Assembly: GCF_019733395.1 (NCBI RefSeq)
Contig: NZ_JAIHOO010000001.1
Span: 2,666,501-2,730,500 of the forward strand
Direction: 5' to 3'
DNA: 64,000 nt
From: Lysobacter sp. BMK333-48F3
GTDB lineage: Bacteria > Pseudomonadota > Gammaproteobacteria > Xanthomonadales > Xanthomonadaceae
Positions 26,995 to 37,037 of this stretch are shown piece by piece; position 1 is the stretch's first letter, and each line of letters opens with the position of its first letter. Below the pieces are notes generated by a model that had not been told where the DNA came from, searched no databases, and saw only the letters and a list, made by a program, of their open reading frames with translations. The position numbers and the translations under genes were made by a program.

Positions 26995-28415
26995 GCGGCG
27001 GCCTCCTGCACGGCGTGGTCGATCGCCTCGCGGGTAGTGCGGGCGAGCAGCTCCAGCGCTTCTTCGTCGATCGAGTACGGCGGCATCCAGTACAGGGTGT
27101 CGCCGAGCGGGCGCAGCAGCACGCCGCGTTCGAGCGCGGCGCGGTAGGCGCGCAGGCCGATCCGCGCCGCCGGGTCGAACGGGCTGCGCTTGTCGCCGCC
27201 GCGGGTCAGCTCGAAGGCGACGATCATGCCGGCCTGGCGCACGTCGGCGACCTGCGGATGGCCGGCGAACTCGGCCGCGGCGCGGGCCATGCGCGCGGCG
27301 ATGGCGCGGTTGCGCACCACCACGTCGTCGTCGCGGAAGATGTCCAGCGTGGCCAGCGCCGCGGCGCAGGCCAGCGGATTGCCGGTGTAGCTGTGCGAAT
27401 GCAGGAAGGCGCGTTCGCGCGAGTCGTCGAGGAAGCCGTCGTAGATCGATTGGGTGGTCAGCACCGCCGCCAGCGGCAGCGCGCCGCCGGTCAGGCCCTT
27501 GGACAGGCACAGCAGGTCCGGCATGACCCCGGCCTGTTCGCTCGCGAACATCGTGCCGGTGCGGCCGAAGCCGACCGCGATCTCGTCGGCGATCAGGAAC
27601 ACCCCGTGCGCGTCGCACAGCTCGCGCGCCAGGCGCAGATAGGACGGGTCGTGCATGCGCATGCCGCCGGCGCACTGCACCCGCGGCTCCAGGATCAGCG
27701 CGCAGACTTCGCCGGCATGGCGTTCGAGCAGATCGCGCAAAGCCGCGGCGGCGACCTGGGCGCGTTCGGCCGGGCTCTGGCCCGGCTCGGCCAGGTAGGC
27801 GTCCGGCGATGGCGCGAACAGGGCCTCGGCCAGCAGCGGCGCGTAGATGCGCCGGTACAGCGGGATATCGCCGACCGCCAGCGCGCCCAGGGTCTCGCCG
27901 TGGTAGCCGTTCTCCAGGGCGATGAACTTGGTCCGACCCTCGACGCCGCGGTTGCGGAACCAGTGGAAGGCCATCTTCAGCGCCACCTCGACCCCGGCCG
28001 AGCCGTTGTCGGCGTAGAACACCTTGCTCAGCGGCGCGCGCCCGTCCTGGCGCGGCGCGATCGCCAGCAGGCGCTCGGCCAGTTCCACCGCCGGCGCATG
28101 CGAGCAGCCGGCCAGGATCACGTGTTCCAGGGTACGCGCCTGGGTCGCGATGGCCTCGGCGATGCGCGGCTCGGCGTGGCCGAACAGGTTGGTCCACCAA
28201 CTGGAAATCGCATCCAGATAGCGGCGCCCGTCGCGACCGATCAGCCACGGGCCGCGGCCGCTGGCGATCGGCAGCAAGGGCAGGGTGTGGGGGTGTTCGC
28301 GCATCTGGGTGCAGGGGTGCCACAGCACCGCCAGATCGCGTTCGCGCCAGGCCTGCGCCGCGTCGGCGGCGCCCGGCTCTGTTAGCATCGTGGGGTCGTG
28401 AGTGATCTCTCGCAT
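26985..28415 (-). CDS. bioA: Adenosylmethionine-8-amino-7-oxononanoate aminotransferase
   Basis: 476 residues, class III PLP aminotransferase of biotin synthesis; it makes 7,8-diaminopelargonic acid using SAM as amino donor. WHPCTQMREH near the N-terminus and YLDAISSWWTNLFGH are BioA signatures; GFGRTGTMFA and LLCLSKGLTGGALP carry the PLP contacts and the Schiff-base Lys. An internal ATG at 28388 is also a possible start and gives a more usual length. No bioD, bioB or bioF is adjacent in this window. It is divergent from nudE with about 50 bp between starts. Confidence 0.94.
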   Translation of the reverse strand: MREITHDPTMLTEPGAADAAQAWRERDLAVLWHPCTQMREHPHTLPLLPIASGRGPWLIGRDGRRYLDAISSWWTNLFGHAEPRIAEAIATQARTLEHVILAGCSHAPAVELAERLLAIAPRQDGRAPLSKVFYADNGSAGVEVALKMAFHWFRNRGVEGRTKFIALENGYHGETLGALAVGDIPLYRRIYAPLLAEALFAPSPDAYLAEPGQSPAERAQVAAAALRDLLERHAGEVCALILEPRVQCAGGMRMHDPSYLRLARELCDAHGVFLIADEIAVGFGRTGTMFASEQAGVMPDLLCLSKGLTGGALPLAAVLTTQSIYDGFLDDSRERAFLHSHSYTGNPLACAAALATLDIFRDDDVVVRNRAIAARMARAAAEFAGHPQVADVRQAGMIVAFELTRGGDKRSPFDPAARIGLRAYRAALERGVLLRPLGDTLYWMPPYSIDEEALELLARTTREAIDHAVQEAAACA

Positions 28416-28465
28416 TCCCCCATTATCGTGCCTTTCCGCTCCCCGCTCATGCCCGGAGCCGCGCC

Positions 28466-29035
28466 ATGACCCGGCGGCTGCCGATCATCCACCAGATCAC
28501 CGAGCACGAGGCCGGCCCGTACCGGCTGGAACGGCTCGACCTGGAGTTCTCCAACGGCGAACGCCGTCGCTACGAGCGCCTGCACGGCCGCGGCCACGGC
28601 GCGGTGGTGGTAGTGCCGATGCTGGACGAGGACACCGTGCTGCTGGTGCGCGAATACGCCGCCGGCGTGCACCGTTACGAGCTGGGCCTGGTCAAGGGCC
28701 GGATCGACGAAGGCGAGACCGCGCTGCAGGCCGCCGACCGCGAGCTCAAGGAAGAGGCCGGCTACGGCGCGCGTTCGCTGACCGTGCTGCGCTCGCTGAC
28801 CCTGGCGCCGACCTATATGAGCCATCAGGCGCAACTGGTGCTGGCGCGCGATCTCTACCCCGAGCGTCTGCCCGGCGACGAGCCGGAGGAACTCGAAGTG
28901 GTGCCGTGGAAGCTCGACGACCTGCACGAGCTGATCCTGCGCGAAGACTTCTCCGAAGGCCGCAGCATCGCCGCGCTGTTCATCGCCCGCGAATGGCTGC
29001 GCAACGGCCAGCCGCATCCGGAGCCGGCGGCATGA
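28466..29035 (+). CDS. nudE: ADP compounds hydrolase NudE
   Basis: 189 residues. Nudix box GRIDEGETALQAADRELKEE with the EExG catalytic helix, after VVVVPMLDEDTVLLVREY. NudE cleaves ADP-ribose, Ap3A and NADH in the cytoplasm. The stop overlaps the cysQ start as ATGA. The nudE-cysQ pair is a common gammaproteobacterial arrangement and ties two enzymes of nucleotide-waste removal. Confidence 0.92.
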   Translation: MTRRLPIIHQITEHEAGPYRLERLDLEFSNGERRRYERLHGRGHGAVVVVPMLDEDTVLLVREYAAGVHRYELGLVKGRIDEGETALQAADRELKEEAGYGARSLTVLRSLTLAPTYMSHQAQLVLARDLYPERLPGDEPEELEVVPWKLDDLHELILREDFSEGRSIAALFIAREWLRNGQPHPEPAA

Positions 29036-29865
29036 GCGCGGCGCCCGCGCCGCTGCTGTCCGCGGCCCAGGTCGAGGGCGCGATTTCGATCGCCCGCGCC
29101 GCGGCCGCGGCGATCCTGCAGGTCTACGACGGCGAGTTCGAAGTCGAGCGCAAGTCCGACGCCTCGCCGGTCACCGCGGCCGACCTGGCCGCGCATCATC
29201 TGATCCTCGACGGACTGGCCGAGCTGACTCCGGACATTCCGGTGCTGTCGGAAGAGTCCGCGCACGAGGTCGATGCCGAGCAGCGCCGCGCCTGGCCGCG
29301 GCTGTGGCTGGTCGATCCGCTCGACGGCACCCGCGAGTTCGTCAAGCGCAACGGCGAGTTCTCGGTCAACCTGGCCCTGATCGACCAGGGCGTGGCGGTG
29401 TTCGGCCTGGTGCTGGCGCCGGTCGGGGGCGCGCTGTGGCACGCCCAGCGCGGCGGCCCGGCGTATCGCCGCGACGGCGACGCCGAGCGCGAGATCCGGG
29501 TGCGTTCGCCGGCGGCGCGGCCGCTGCGGGTGGCTGCCAGCCGCTCGCATTTCAGCGAGCACAGCGAACAATTCATGGTCCGCGCGCATCGCGCCGCGCC
29601 GGACGGCATCCGCATGGTCAGCCTCGGCTCGTCGCTGAAGTTCTGCCGCATCGCCGAAGGCGAACTGGACCTGTATCCGCGCTTCGGCCCGACCAGCGAG
29701 TGGGACACCGCCGCCGGCCAATGCGTGCTCGAGGCCGCCGGCGGCGCGCTGGTGGACCCGCAGGGACGGCCGTTCCGCTACAACCAGCGCGCGCATATTC
29801 TCAACGGCGACTTCGTCGCCCTCGGCGATCGCGATCTGCCGTGGAAGGAGTGGCTCGATGGCTGA
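29032..29865 (+). CDS. cysQ: 3'(2'),5'-bisphosphate nucleotidase CysQ
   Basis: 277 residues, inositol-phosphatase fold. Metal site motifs: KSDASPVTAADLAAH, LSEES, DPLDGTREFVKRNGEF and SEWDTAAGQ. It hydrolyses 3'-phosphoadenosine 5'-phosphate from sulfate assimilation. Coupled to nudE by a 4-bp overlap, and its end overlaps mazG by 8 bp. Confidence 0.94.
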   Translation: MSAAPAPLLSAAQVEGAISIARAAAAAILQVYDGEFEVERKSDASPVTAADLAAHHLILDGLAELTPDIPVLSEESAHEVDAEQRRAWPRLWLVDPLDGTREFVKRNGEFSVNLALIDQGVAVFGLVLAPVGGALWHAQRGGPAYRRDGDAEREIRVRSPAARPLRVAASRSHFSEHSEQFMVRAHRAAPDGIRMVSLGSSLKFCRIAEGELDLYPRFGPTSEWDTAAGQCVLEAAGGALVDPQGRPFRYNQRAHILNGDFVALGDRDLPWKEWLDG

Positions 29866-30694
29866 AGTACTGCAACTGCCGCCGGGCATCGCCGGCCTGC
29901 TGGCGATCATGGCCCGGCTGCGCGACCGCGACGGCGGTTGCCCCTGGGACATCGAACAGACCTTCGCCACGATCGCGCCGTACACGATCGAGGAAGCCTA
30001 CGAAGTCGCCGACGCGATCGACCGCCAGGACCTGGCCTCGCTCAAGGACGAACTCGGCGACCTGCTGTTGCAAGTGGTGTTCCATGCGCGGATGGCCGAG
30101 GAGCAGGGCGCGTTCGCCTTCGACGACGTGGTCGCGGCGATCAGCGACAAGATGGTGCGCCGGCATCCGCATGTGTTCGGCGACGCCAGCTTCGAGGACT
30201 CCGAGGCCCAGACCGTGGCCTGGGAAGAACAGAAGCGGCGCGAGCGCGAGGCGGCGGGCGAGGCCGACACCTCGGTGCTGGCCGGCATCGCCCGCGGACT
30301 GCCGGAATGGCAGCGCGCGGTGAAGCTGCAAAAGCGCGCCGCCACGGTCGGCTTCGACTGGCCCGACGTGCGCCCGGTGATCGCCAAGCTGCACGAAGAG
30401 ATCGAGGAAGTGCGGGTCGAATTCGACGCGGTCGCCGCCGCGCCGGACGACGCGCAGGCGCGCGACCGGCTGGAGGACGAGATCGGCGACCTGCTGTTCG
30501 TCTGCGCCAATCTCGCCCGCCACGGCAAGGTCGACGTCGGCGCCGCGCTGCGCCGCGCCAACCTGAAGTTCGAACGCCGCTTCCGCAGCATGGAAGTGCT
30601 GGCGGCGCAGGACGGCCTGTCCCTGGCCGAGCTGCCGCTGGAAGGCCAGGACGCGTACTGGGACCAGGCCAAGCGCGCCGAACGCGACGACTGA
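29858..30694 (+). CDS. mazG: Nucleoside triphosphate pyrophosphohydrolase MazG
   Basis: 278 residues with two MazG domains. The first has CPWDIEQTF, the [10 protein letters not shown] helix and [19 protein letters not shown]; the second has [14 protein letters not shown] and [16 protein letters not shown]. It degrades NTPs and dNTPs to monophosphates and limits aberrant nucleotides and ppGpp. Overlap with cysQ extends the nucleotide-cleaning operon. Confidence 0.94.
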   Translation: MAEVLQLPPGIAGLLAIMARLRDRDGGCPWDIEQTFATIAPYTIEEAYEVADAIDRQDLASLKDELGDLLLQVVFHARMAEEQGAFAFDDVVAAISDKMVRRHPHVFGDASFEDSEAQTVAWEEQKRREREAAGEADTSVLAGIARGLPEWQRAVKLQKRAATVGFDWPDVRPVIAKLHEEIEEVRVEFDAVAAAPDDAQARDRLEDEIGDLLFVCANLARHGKVDVGAALRRANLKFERRFRSMEVLAAQDGLSLAELPLEGQDAYWDQAKRAERDD

Positions 30695-30698
30695 GCGC

Positions 30699-31025
30699 AT
30701 GCTCAAGACCCTGGCGCTGTTCGTGCTGACCGCGCTGGCGGAGATCGTCGGCTGTTACCTGCCGTATCTATGGTTGCGCAAGGCCGGCAGCGCCTGGCTG
30801 CTGTTGCCGGCCGCGGCCGCGCTGGCCGCGTTCGCCTGGCTGCTGACCCTGCATCCGACCGCATCGGGGCGGGTCTACGCGGCCTACGGCGGGGTCTACG
30901 TCAGCGTCGCGATCTTCTGGCTGTGGTGGGTCGACGCGGTGCGGCCGACGCGCTGGGACCTGCTCGGCGCCGGGCTGTGCCTGGCCGGCATGGCGGTGAT
31001 CATGTTTGCGCCGCGCGGCGCTTGA
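30699..31025 (+). CDS. ynfA: UPF0060 membrane protein, YnfA family
   Basis: 108 residues with four hydrophobic helices. Family signatures: [18 protein letters not shown] at the N-terminus, the central [17 protein letters not shown], and [19 protein letters not shown] at the end. Related in fold to small drug-metabolite transporters; YnfA has been linked to efflux of cationic compounds. Starts 4 bp after mazG. Confidence 0.92.
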   Translation: MLKTLALFVLTALAEIVGCYLPYLWLRKAGSAWLLLPAAAALAAFAWLLTLHPTASGRVYAAYGGVYVSVAIFWLWWVDAVRPTRWDLLGAGLCLAGMAVIMFAPRGA

Positions 31026-31071
31026 GCCGAAGCCTGCGAGCGGCGCGTGTACCGATGGACAAGGGGGACGC

Positions 31072-31710
31072 GTGCGTTGTTTGATTCTGGGGCTCGCGCT
31101 GGCGGTCTTGTGCCTGGGTAGCGGGCGGGCGCACGCCGCGGCGGAGGACGATCTGCTCGTTTTCGTCGGCGAGCGGATATCGGTGAAGCGGTTCGAGCCG
31201 GTCCTGGGACTGAACGAACTGCTGATGGACGCCGCTTTCAAGGCCCGGTTCCGCATCCGCCAGGTGCTGCACGGCAGTTACCGCGGCGAGGTCGTCGCTT
31301 TCGAGGCCTACGATCACTACGGCTGGCCTGGGTTTTCAGGCGTGGCGAACTCGTTGCTGTTCGTTTCACGGGTCGGCGATACCTACTACCAGCACAAGTA
31401 CCAGTACTACCCCGTGTTCCGGACCGCGGACGGTGGCTGGGCCGGTTGCGGCCCGGTGGGCGAAAACAATGCGCGGGCCCGCCGCGGCGTCGCTGAGGCC
31501 AGGCCGATCGCATTCGCCGAAGCGGCCTTTCATCCGCTGCGGGAGGAATGGTCGAGCGCCACGCGCAGGAAGTTGTTCGCGCGTCGTCATTTCAGATTGG
31601 TCGGCAATCGCGCCTATTGCCTGAGCGGAACTCCGGTACAGGAGTTGTTCGAGGCCAAGAAACGCAGCTCGCTGCGCGAGGACGGTTTGTTCGGCGGCCG
31701 CGCCGACTAG
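31072..31710 (+). CDS. Secreted protein of unknown function
   Basis: 212 residues. I chose the GTG at 31072 because AAGGGGG lies just upstream and the product then begins with a clean signal peptide (MRCLILGLALAVLCLGSGRA). An ATG-less upstream extension would overlap ynfA. The mature protein has DDLLVFVGERISVKRFEP, FRIRQVLHGSYRGEVVAFEA and many Tyr/His (GDTYYQHKYQYYPVF). Similar beta-rich small exported proteins occur in Lysobacter and Xanthomonas, but I cannot name a family. Confidence 0.65.
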   Translation: MRCLILGLALAVLCLGSGRAHAAAEDDLLVFVGERISVKRFEPVLGLNELLMDAAFKARFRIRQVLHGSYRGEVVAFEAYDHYGWPGFSGVANSLLFVSRVGDTYYQHKYQYYPVFRTADGGWAGCGPVGENNARARRGVAEARPIAFAEAAFHPLREEWSSATRRKLFARRHFRLVGNRAYCLSGTPVQELFEAKKRSSLREDGLFGGRAD

Positions 31711-31789
31711 GCGCCGAGGCGGGTACTTGATTCGCCGCCCGAGCGGGTTCAGGATCGAACGGTACGGATGCGCCACGACCGGAGGGACC

Positions 31790-32095
31790 ATGGCCGAGCG
31801 TTTCGCCAGTTTCCGCGAGTTCTACCCGTTCTATCTCAGCGAGCACAGCAACCGCACCAGCCGCCGGCTGCACTTCGTCGGCAGTTGCGGAGTCTTGTTG
31901 CTGCTCGCGCTGGCGATCGCGCAGGGGCGGCCTTGGCTGCTGCTGGCGGCGCTGGTGTGCGGCTACGGCTTCGCCTGGGTCGGGCATTTCTTCTTCGAGA
32001 AGAACCGGCCGGCGACGTTCAAGCACCCGCTGTACTCCTTCGTCGGCGACTGGGTGATGTTCAAGGACATCCTGACCGGCAGGATCAAATTCTGA
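31790..32095 (+). CDS. Mpo1-like / DUF962 family membrane protein
   Basis: 101 residues. FASFREFYPFYLSEHSNRTS is the N-terminal family motif with the conserved histidine, then a helix (GSCGVLLLLALAIAQ), GYGFAWVGHFFFEKNRPATF with the second His, and YSFVGDWVMFKDIL at the end. Yeast Mpo1 of this fold is a 2-hydroxy fatty acid dioxygenase; the bacterial role is unknown. GGAGGGA precedes the ATG. Confidence 0.85.
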   Translation: MAERFASFREFYPFYLSEHSNRTSRRLHFVGSCGVLLLLALAIAQGRPWLLLAALVCGYGFAWVGHFFFEKNRPATFKHPLYSFVGDWVMFKDILTGRIKF

Positions 32096-32148
32096 GTTTC
32101 CACCGGCCGCCGCGCGCGCCTGCGGCGGCGCTTTCAAGGACGATCGCG

Positions 32149-32730
32149 ATGAAGTCCACTGTGTTCGGCTGCGCGCTGCTCCTGGCCGCGCTGCCGTCGT
32201 TGGCGTCGCCGGCCGCGGCGCCGGACCGGCCGATGCGCAAGTCCGCCTGGCTGGCCGAGGCGATGGACAGCAAGACCTGTCCTATCGTCTCGATCCGCCT
32301 GGTCGGCGAGAACCCGCGCGCGGCCGACGGCGAGGACACGATCGCCACGATCTGGCGCAGCGCCGAGGACGAACTCGCCGACCTCGATCGCTGGCCGACC
32401 CTGTATCTGTCGTTGGCCGGGCGCCCGTTGGCGCTGCGCCGCGTGCCGCCGGCCGGCGACGTCGAAAGCGCGGCGCTGAGCGGCGAGACGCTGCTGCGTT
32501 GGTCGGCGTCCAGGCAAGGCGTTTCCGCGAGCCTGCGTTTGCGCGCGCCGCGCCTGTGGGTGGAGAACGACGGCGCCTGGACCGAGGTCGCGCCCGCGCG
32601 CATGCGCCAGGCGCGCGAGGCGATGGATGGGGCCAGCACCCGCAGCGTATGGGTCGGTCACCTGACCCTGGTCAGCGCGGCCGGGCGCTGGCAGGCGCCG
32701 GTGCGGGTGGAGTCGCTGTGCGGGCCCTGA
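32149..32730 (+). CDS. Secreted protein of unknown function
   Basis: 193 residues with a signal peptide (MKSTVFGCALLLAALPSLAS, cut near SPA-AAP). Two cysteines (SKTCPIVS and the C-terminal ESLCGP) may form a disulfide. No family recognised. The preceding ATG context has an AAGGA site about 9 bp upstream. Confidence 0.65.
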   Translation: MKSTVFGCALLLAALPSLASPAAAPDRPMRKSAWLAEAMDSKTCPIVSIRLVGENPRAADGEDTIATIWRSAEDELADLDRWPTLYLSLAGRPLALRRVPPAGDVESAALSGETLLRWSASRQGVSASLRLRAPRLWVENDGAWTEVAPARMRQAREAMDGASTRSVWVGHLTLVSAAGRWQAPVRVESLCGP

Positions 32731-32742
32731 GCCGCTGCTGGC

Positions 32743-33084
32743 TCAATCCAGGAAGATCAGCCAGGCCGCGACCACGATCAGGGCGAAGCCGGCCCAATGG
32801 TTCCACTTCAAGGGCTCGCCGAGATACCAGGCGGAGAAGCCGGCGAACACCAGCAGGGTGATCACTTCCTGCATGCCCTTGAGCTGCGGCGCCGAATACA
32901 CCGCGCTGCCGAGCCGGTTGGCCGGCACCTGCAGGCAGTACTCGAACAGGGCGATGCCCCAGCTGACCGCGATGGCGACGGTCAGCGGCGAGGACTTGTA
33001 CTTCAGATGTCCGTACCAGGCGAAAGTCATAAAGACATTCGAGCCGAGCAACAGCAAGATCGGATACAGACGGTCGGCAAGCAT
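32743..33084 (-). CDS. DMT-like small membrane protein (DUF486)
   Basis: 113 residues with four hydrophobic helices. SNVFMTFAWYGHLKYK and WGIALFEYCLQVPANRLG are DUF486 signatures, as is APQLKGMQEVITLLVFAGFS. The family is a small relative of drug/metabolite transporters with no proven substrate. It converges on the preceding plus-strand gene with a 12-bp gap. Confidence 0.88.
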   Translation of the reverse strand: MLADRLYPILLLLGSNVFMTFAWYGHLKYKSSPLTVAIAVSWGIALFEYCLQVPANRLGSAVYSAPQLKGMQEVITLLVFAGFSAWYLGEPLKWNHWAGFALIVVAAWLIFLD

Positions 33085-33123
33085 ACGGCGAGTTCCGGAG
33101 TGGATCGCCCAGCGTAGCGGGGG

Positions 33124-33173
33124 CCTTCACGGGCCGTCCACCTTGGCGAGGGCAACCTTCACAAAACTGAAGG
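33124..33173 (+). promoter_or_regulatory. Candidate operator upstream of the response regulator
   Basis: CCTTCAC occurs at 33124-33130 and again at 33156-33162, 32 bp (about three helical turns) apart. The second copy forms a perfect inverted repeat CCTTCA-caaaac-TGAAGG (33156-33173) just 15 bp before the response regulator ATG. The site could bind the regulator itself (autoregulation). It is not proven. Confidence 0.4.
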
Positions 33174-33187
33174 AATGGAGAGGCTGT

Positions 33188-33898
33188 ATGCAGGGTACGA
33201 GAGACGGGGGCCTGGTCCTCATCGTCGAAGACAACCGCAACATCTCCGAAATGGTCGGCGAATATCTGGAAAGTCGCGGATTCGAGGTCGATTACGCCGC
33301 CGACGGCGTGGACGGCTACCGCCTCGCCACCGAGAACAGTTACGACGTGGTGGTGCTCGACCTGATGCTGCCGCGCATGGACGGCATCGAGGTATGCAAG
33401 AAGCTGCGTGAAGAGGCCCGCAAGTCGACCCCGGTGCTGATGCTGACCGCACGCGACACCCTGGACGAGAAGCTGACCGGCCTCAGCGCCGGCGCCGACG
33501 ACTACCTGACCAAGCCGTTCGCGATCCAGGAACTGGAAGCGCGCCTGCGCGCCCTGATCCGGCGCGAACGCCGCCAGGTCGGCGGCGAGGTGCTCAAGGT
33601 CGCCGACCTGGTGCTGGACCCGGCCAGCCTGCGGGTGACCCGCGGCGGCAGCGAACTGCAACTCTCGCCGATCGGCCTGCGCCTTTTGACCATCCTGATG
33701 CGCGAGTCGCCGCGCGTGGTCAGCCGGCAGGAGATCGAGCGCGAGATCTGGGGCAACGGCTTGCCCGACTCGGACACCTTGCGCAGCCATCTCTACAATC
33801 TGCGCAAGACCATCGACAAACCTTTCGACAAGCAACTGCTGCATACGGTGCAGAGCGCCGGCTATCGCGTTGCGGACATCTCGCAGCCGCCGGACTGA
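33188..33898 (+). CDS. OmpR-family response regulator
   Basis: 236 residues. Receiver: LVLIVEDNRNIS, phosphoacceptor in VVVLDLMLPRMDG, MLTARDTLDEK and YLTKPFAIQE. C-terminal winged helix: LSPIGLRLLTILMRESPRVV and LRSHLYNLRKTIDKPFD. It would bind DNA as a dimer after phosphorylation by the kinase encoded 12 bp downstream. The macAB-type exporter that follows is a likely target, judging by position. The exact orthologue is not clear. Confidence 0.93.
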   Translation: MQGTRDGGLVLIVEDNRNISEMVGEYLESRGFEVDYAADGVDGYRLATENSYDVVVLDLMLPRMDGIEVCKKLREEARKSTPVLMLTARDTLDEKLTGLSAGADDYLTKPFAIQELEARLRALIRRERRQVGGEVLKVADLVLDPASLRVTRGGSELQLSPIGLRLLTILMRESPRVVSRQEIEREIWGNGLPDSDTLRSHLYNLRKTIDKPFDKQLLHTVQSAGYRVADISQPPD

Positions 33899-33910
33899 CC
33901 TATCGACACC

Positions 33911-35233
33911 GTGCCGCAAGGGTTACCGCGCAAGATCAAGCTTGCTTTCATCCTGCAGGCCTTGATCGGCAGCGTCGCGATCACGCTGGGCATTCTCCTG
34001 GCGGGGTTGGCGGTGCGCCACGTGGTGCTCGAGCAGCGCATGCAGCGCGAAGCCGACGACTACTGGGCCGGGCGCGAGCGCGACCCGAACTACCCCTTGC
34101 CGCGGACCTCGACCACCCGCGGCCACTTCGTCGCCGCCGGCGGCAACGACTCGCAGTTGCCGCTGGGGATCCGCAACGTCGATTCGGGGCTGCACAACCT
34201 GCCCGGCGGCGGCCGGGTGGTGCTGGTGGACCGGCGCGAAGCCGGCACCTTCTACATGATCTACGCCACCGACCTGATCGACGAGGCGATCCTCTACACC
34301 GGCCTGTTCTCGCTGCTGTTCTCGCTGCTGACCACCTACCTGATCTCCTGGCACACCTACCGCACCTCCAAGCGCCTGGTCTCGCCGGTCAGCTGGCTGG
34401 CCAACGTGGTCAGCCAATGGGACCCGCGCGATCCCGACACCAGCCTGATCGAGCCGATCAAGTTCCCCTACGACCCCGGCAGCGAAGTGCGCCGGCTGTC
34501 GAGCGCGCTCAGCGGCCTGGCCGAACGGGTCAGCGACTTCGTCCAGCGCGAGCGCGACTTCACCCGCGACGCCAGCCACGAGCTGCGCACCCCGCTGACG
34601 GTGATCCGGGTCGCCACCGACCTGATGCTGGCCGACCCGGACACGCCGGTGCGCGCGCAGCGATCGCTGCTGCGGGTGCAGCGCGCCGGCCGCGACATGG
34701 AGGCGGTGATCGACGCCTTCCTGATCCTGGCCCGCGAATCCGACGTCGAGCCGCAGTCGGAAGAGTTCGCGGTGCGCGACATCGTCGACAACGAGATGGA
34801 ACGGCTGCTGCCGCTGCTCAACGGCAAGCCGGTCGAGCTGCACCTGTACGACGAGGGCGGGCCGCGCCTGGTCGCGCCGCCGCATGCGCTGGGGGTGATG
34901 ATCGGCAACCTGCTCAGCAACGCGGTGCGCTTCACCGACCAGGGCCGGATCGACGTGCGCCTGAGCCGCGACAGCGTCGAGATCCGCGACACCGGCATCG
35001 GCATGTCGGTGGAGACCCTGACCAAGGCCTTCACTCCGTTCTACCGCGCCGATTTCTCCTCCGGCGACGGCAAGGGCATGGGCCTGTCGATCGTGCGCCG
35101 GCTGGGCGAGCGCTTCGGCTGGCCGGTGACCCTGACCAGCGCGCCGGGCCAGGGCACCACCGCGGTGATCCGGTTCCGTCCCGGCAGCGCCACCGTCAGC
35201 TTCGGCCCGCCGCCGCGCCGGCCCGAACTCTGA
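33911..35233 (+). CDS. Sensor histidine kinase
   Basis: 440 residues, GTG start. Two membrane helices (about 12-35 and 118-142) frame a ~85-residue periplasmic sensor. HAMP-like segment, then the H-box FTRDASHELRTPLTVIRVAT, N-box IGNLLSNAVRFTDQG, G1 EIRDTGIGMS, G2 GDGKGMGLSIVRRLGERFG. Complete HisKA-HATPase layout. The periplasmic part is rich in Asp, Arg and Asn with no recognised domain. Partner of the upstream regulator. Confidence 0.93.
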   Translation: MPQGLPRKIKLAFILQALIGSVAITLGILLAGLAVRHVVLEQRMQREADDYWAGRERDPNYPLPRTSTTRGHFVAAGGNDSQLPLGIRNVDSGLHNLPGGGRVVLVDRREAGTFYMIYATDLIDEAILYTGLFSLLFSLLTTYLISWHTYRTSKRLVSPVSWLANVVSQWDPRDPDTSLIEPIKFPYDPGSEVRRLSSALSGLAERVSDFVQRERDFTRDASHELRTPLTVIRVATDLMLADPDTPVRAQRSLLRVQRAGRDMEAVIDAFLILARESDVEPQSEEFAVRDIVDNEMERLLPLLNGKPVELHLYDEGGPRLVAPPHALGVMIGNLLSNAVRFTDQGRIDVRLSRDSVEIRDTGIGMSVETLTKAFTPFYRADFSSGDGKGMGLSIVRRLGERFGWPVTLTSAPGQGTTAVIRFRPGSATVSFGPPPRRPEL

Positions 35234-35454
35234 ACGTCGCGCCCGCGCCGGACGCCGGCGCCTGCGACGGTTTCGCCGCGATCCGAATCCTTGGGCAGAA
35301 TCGTTCGTGCGCTTCGGCGCGACGGTGCCGCCGCTTCGATCCCGGCTGAACCGTCGCTGCGCCGCCGCGTCCGTGCCGTCGTCGCCGCCCGCGCCGGTGT
35401 CAACCGCATTCAGCCTCGTGCGTTGGCGCCTGCATAACCATCGAAACCAGCCTC

Positions 35455-37037
35455 ATGAGCGCAGCCAAGCCGTCCTCCCCGTCCCGACCGACTGCCGCCG
35501 CGCGGCCGCGCAAGTCGCCCTGGCCGCAACGGCTGCTGATCGCGGCGGTGCTGGCGGCGCTGGCCGGCGGCGGCTGGTACTACTACCGCAAGCACAACGC
35601 CGCCGAAGCGGCCGGCGCCTACCGCACCGCCAAGATCGAGCGCGGCGACATCCGGGTGGCGATCTCGGCCACCGGCGCGCTGGCGGCGATCTCGACCGTC
35701 GACGTCGGCAGCCAGATCTCCGGCCAGGTCACCGACGTGCTGGTCGATTACAACGACCGGGTCAGCAAGGGCCAGGTGATCGCGCGCATCGACCCGGCCA
35801 CCTACGAGGCGCAGATCGCCCAGGGCTCGGCGCAGATCGAGAACGCGCGCGCCGGCCTCGCCACCGCCCAGGCCACCCTGCGCAACGCCGAACTCGACTA
35901 CCAGCGCAAGGCCGAACTGGCGGCCAAGCAACTGGTCTCGCGCAGCGACGCCGACCTGGCCCGCGCCGCGCGCGACCAGGCCCGCGCCCAGCTCAACGGC
36001 GCCCAGGCCCAGATCCAGCAGCAGATCGCCTCGACCCAGACCACCCGGCTCAACCTGCAGCGCACGGTGATCCGCGCGCCGGTCGACGGCGTGGTCCTGA
36101 CCCGCAGCGTCGAGCCCGGCCAGACCGTGGCCGCCAGCCTGCAGTCACCGGTGCTGTTCCAGATCGCCGAGGACCTGTCGAAGATGGAGATCGTGCTGGC
36201 GATCGACGAGGCCGACATCGGCCAGGTCAAGGCCGGCCAGGGGGTGAACTTCACCGTCGACTCCTTCCCCGACCGGCGCTTCCGCGGCCAGGTGCAGCAG
36301 GTGCGGCTGTCGGCGACCAACACCAGCAACGTCATCACCTATCCGGTGGTGGTCTCGGTCGACAACCCCGACGGCGCGCTGCTGCCGGGCATGACCGCCA
36401 ACGCCGAGATCGAAGTCAGCCGCCGCGACGGCGTGCTGCGGGTCAGCAACGCCGCGCTGCGCTACAAGCCGGCCGACGAAGACGCCGCCGGCGCCGGCAA
36501 CGCCGGCCCGAACGGCGGCGTGCGCGGCGGCCTCGGCAACGATCTGCCGCAGGTGGCGCAGGCGCTGAAGCTGACCGCCGAACAGCAGGCCGCGTTCGAC
36601 GCCGCCCTGGCGCAGATGAAGCAGCGCATGGCCGCGCGCACCGCGGCGCCGGCGGCCAGCGCGGGCGGGCCGCCGGGCGGCGGCGCGCCGATCATCATCG
36701 GCGGCCGCGGGCCGGGCGGCGGCGGTGGCGGCGGCAACAACAACCGCAACCGCAGCGGCGGCGCGATGTCCGGCGCCGCGCGCCAGCGCGTGCTGGAACG
36801 CTTCAACCAACAGTTCGGCGCCTTCCGCGGCCTGCTCGACGACGGCCAGCGCGCGCGCTGGGACGCCGAGATCGCCAACCTGGTGACCGCGCGCCGGGTG
36901 CCGCTGTACAAGCTGGCCGGCGGCAAGCCCGAGCCGGTGGTGGTGCGGGTCGGGGTCAGCGACGGCAGCTGGACCGAGGTTTCCGGCAACGTGCGCGAAG
37001 GCGACGAGATCGTGGTCGGCAGCGGACGCACCGCTCC

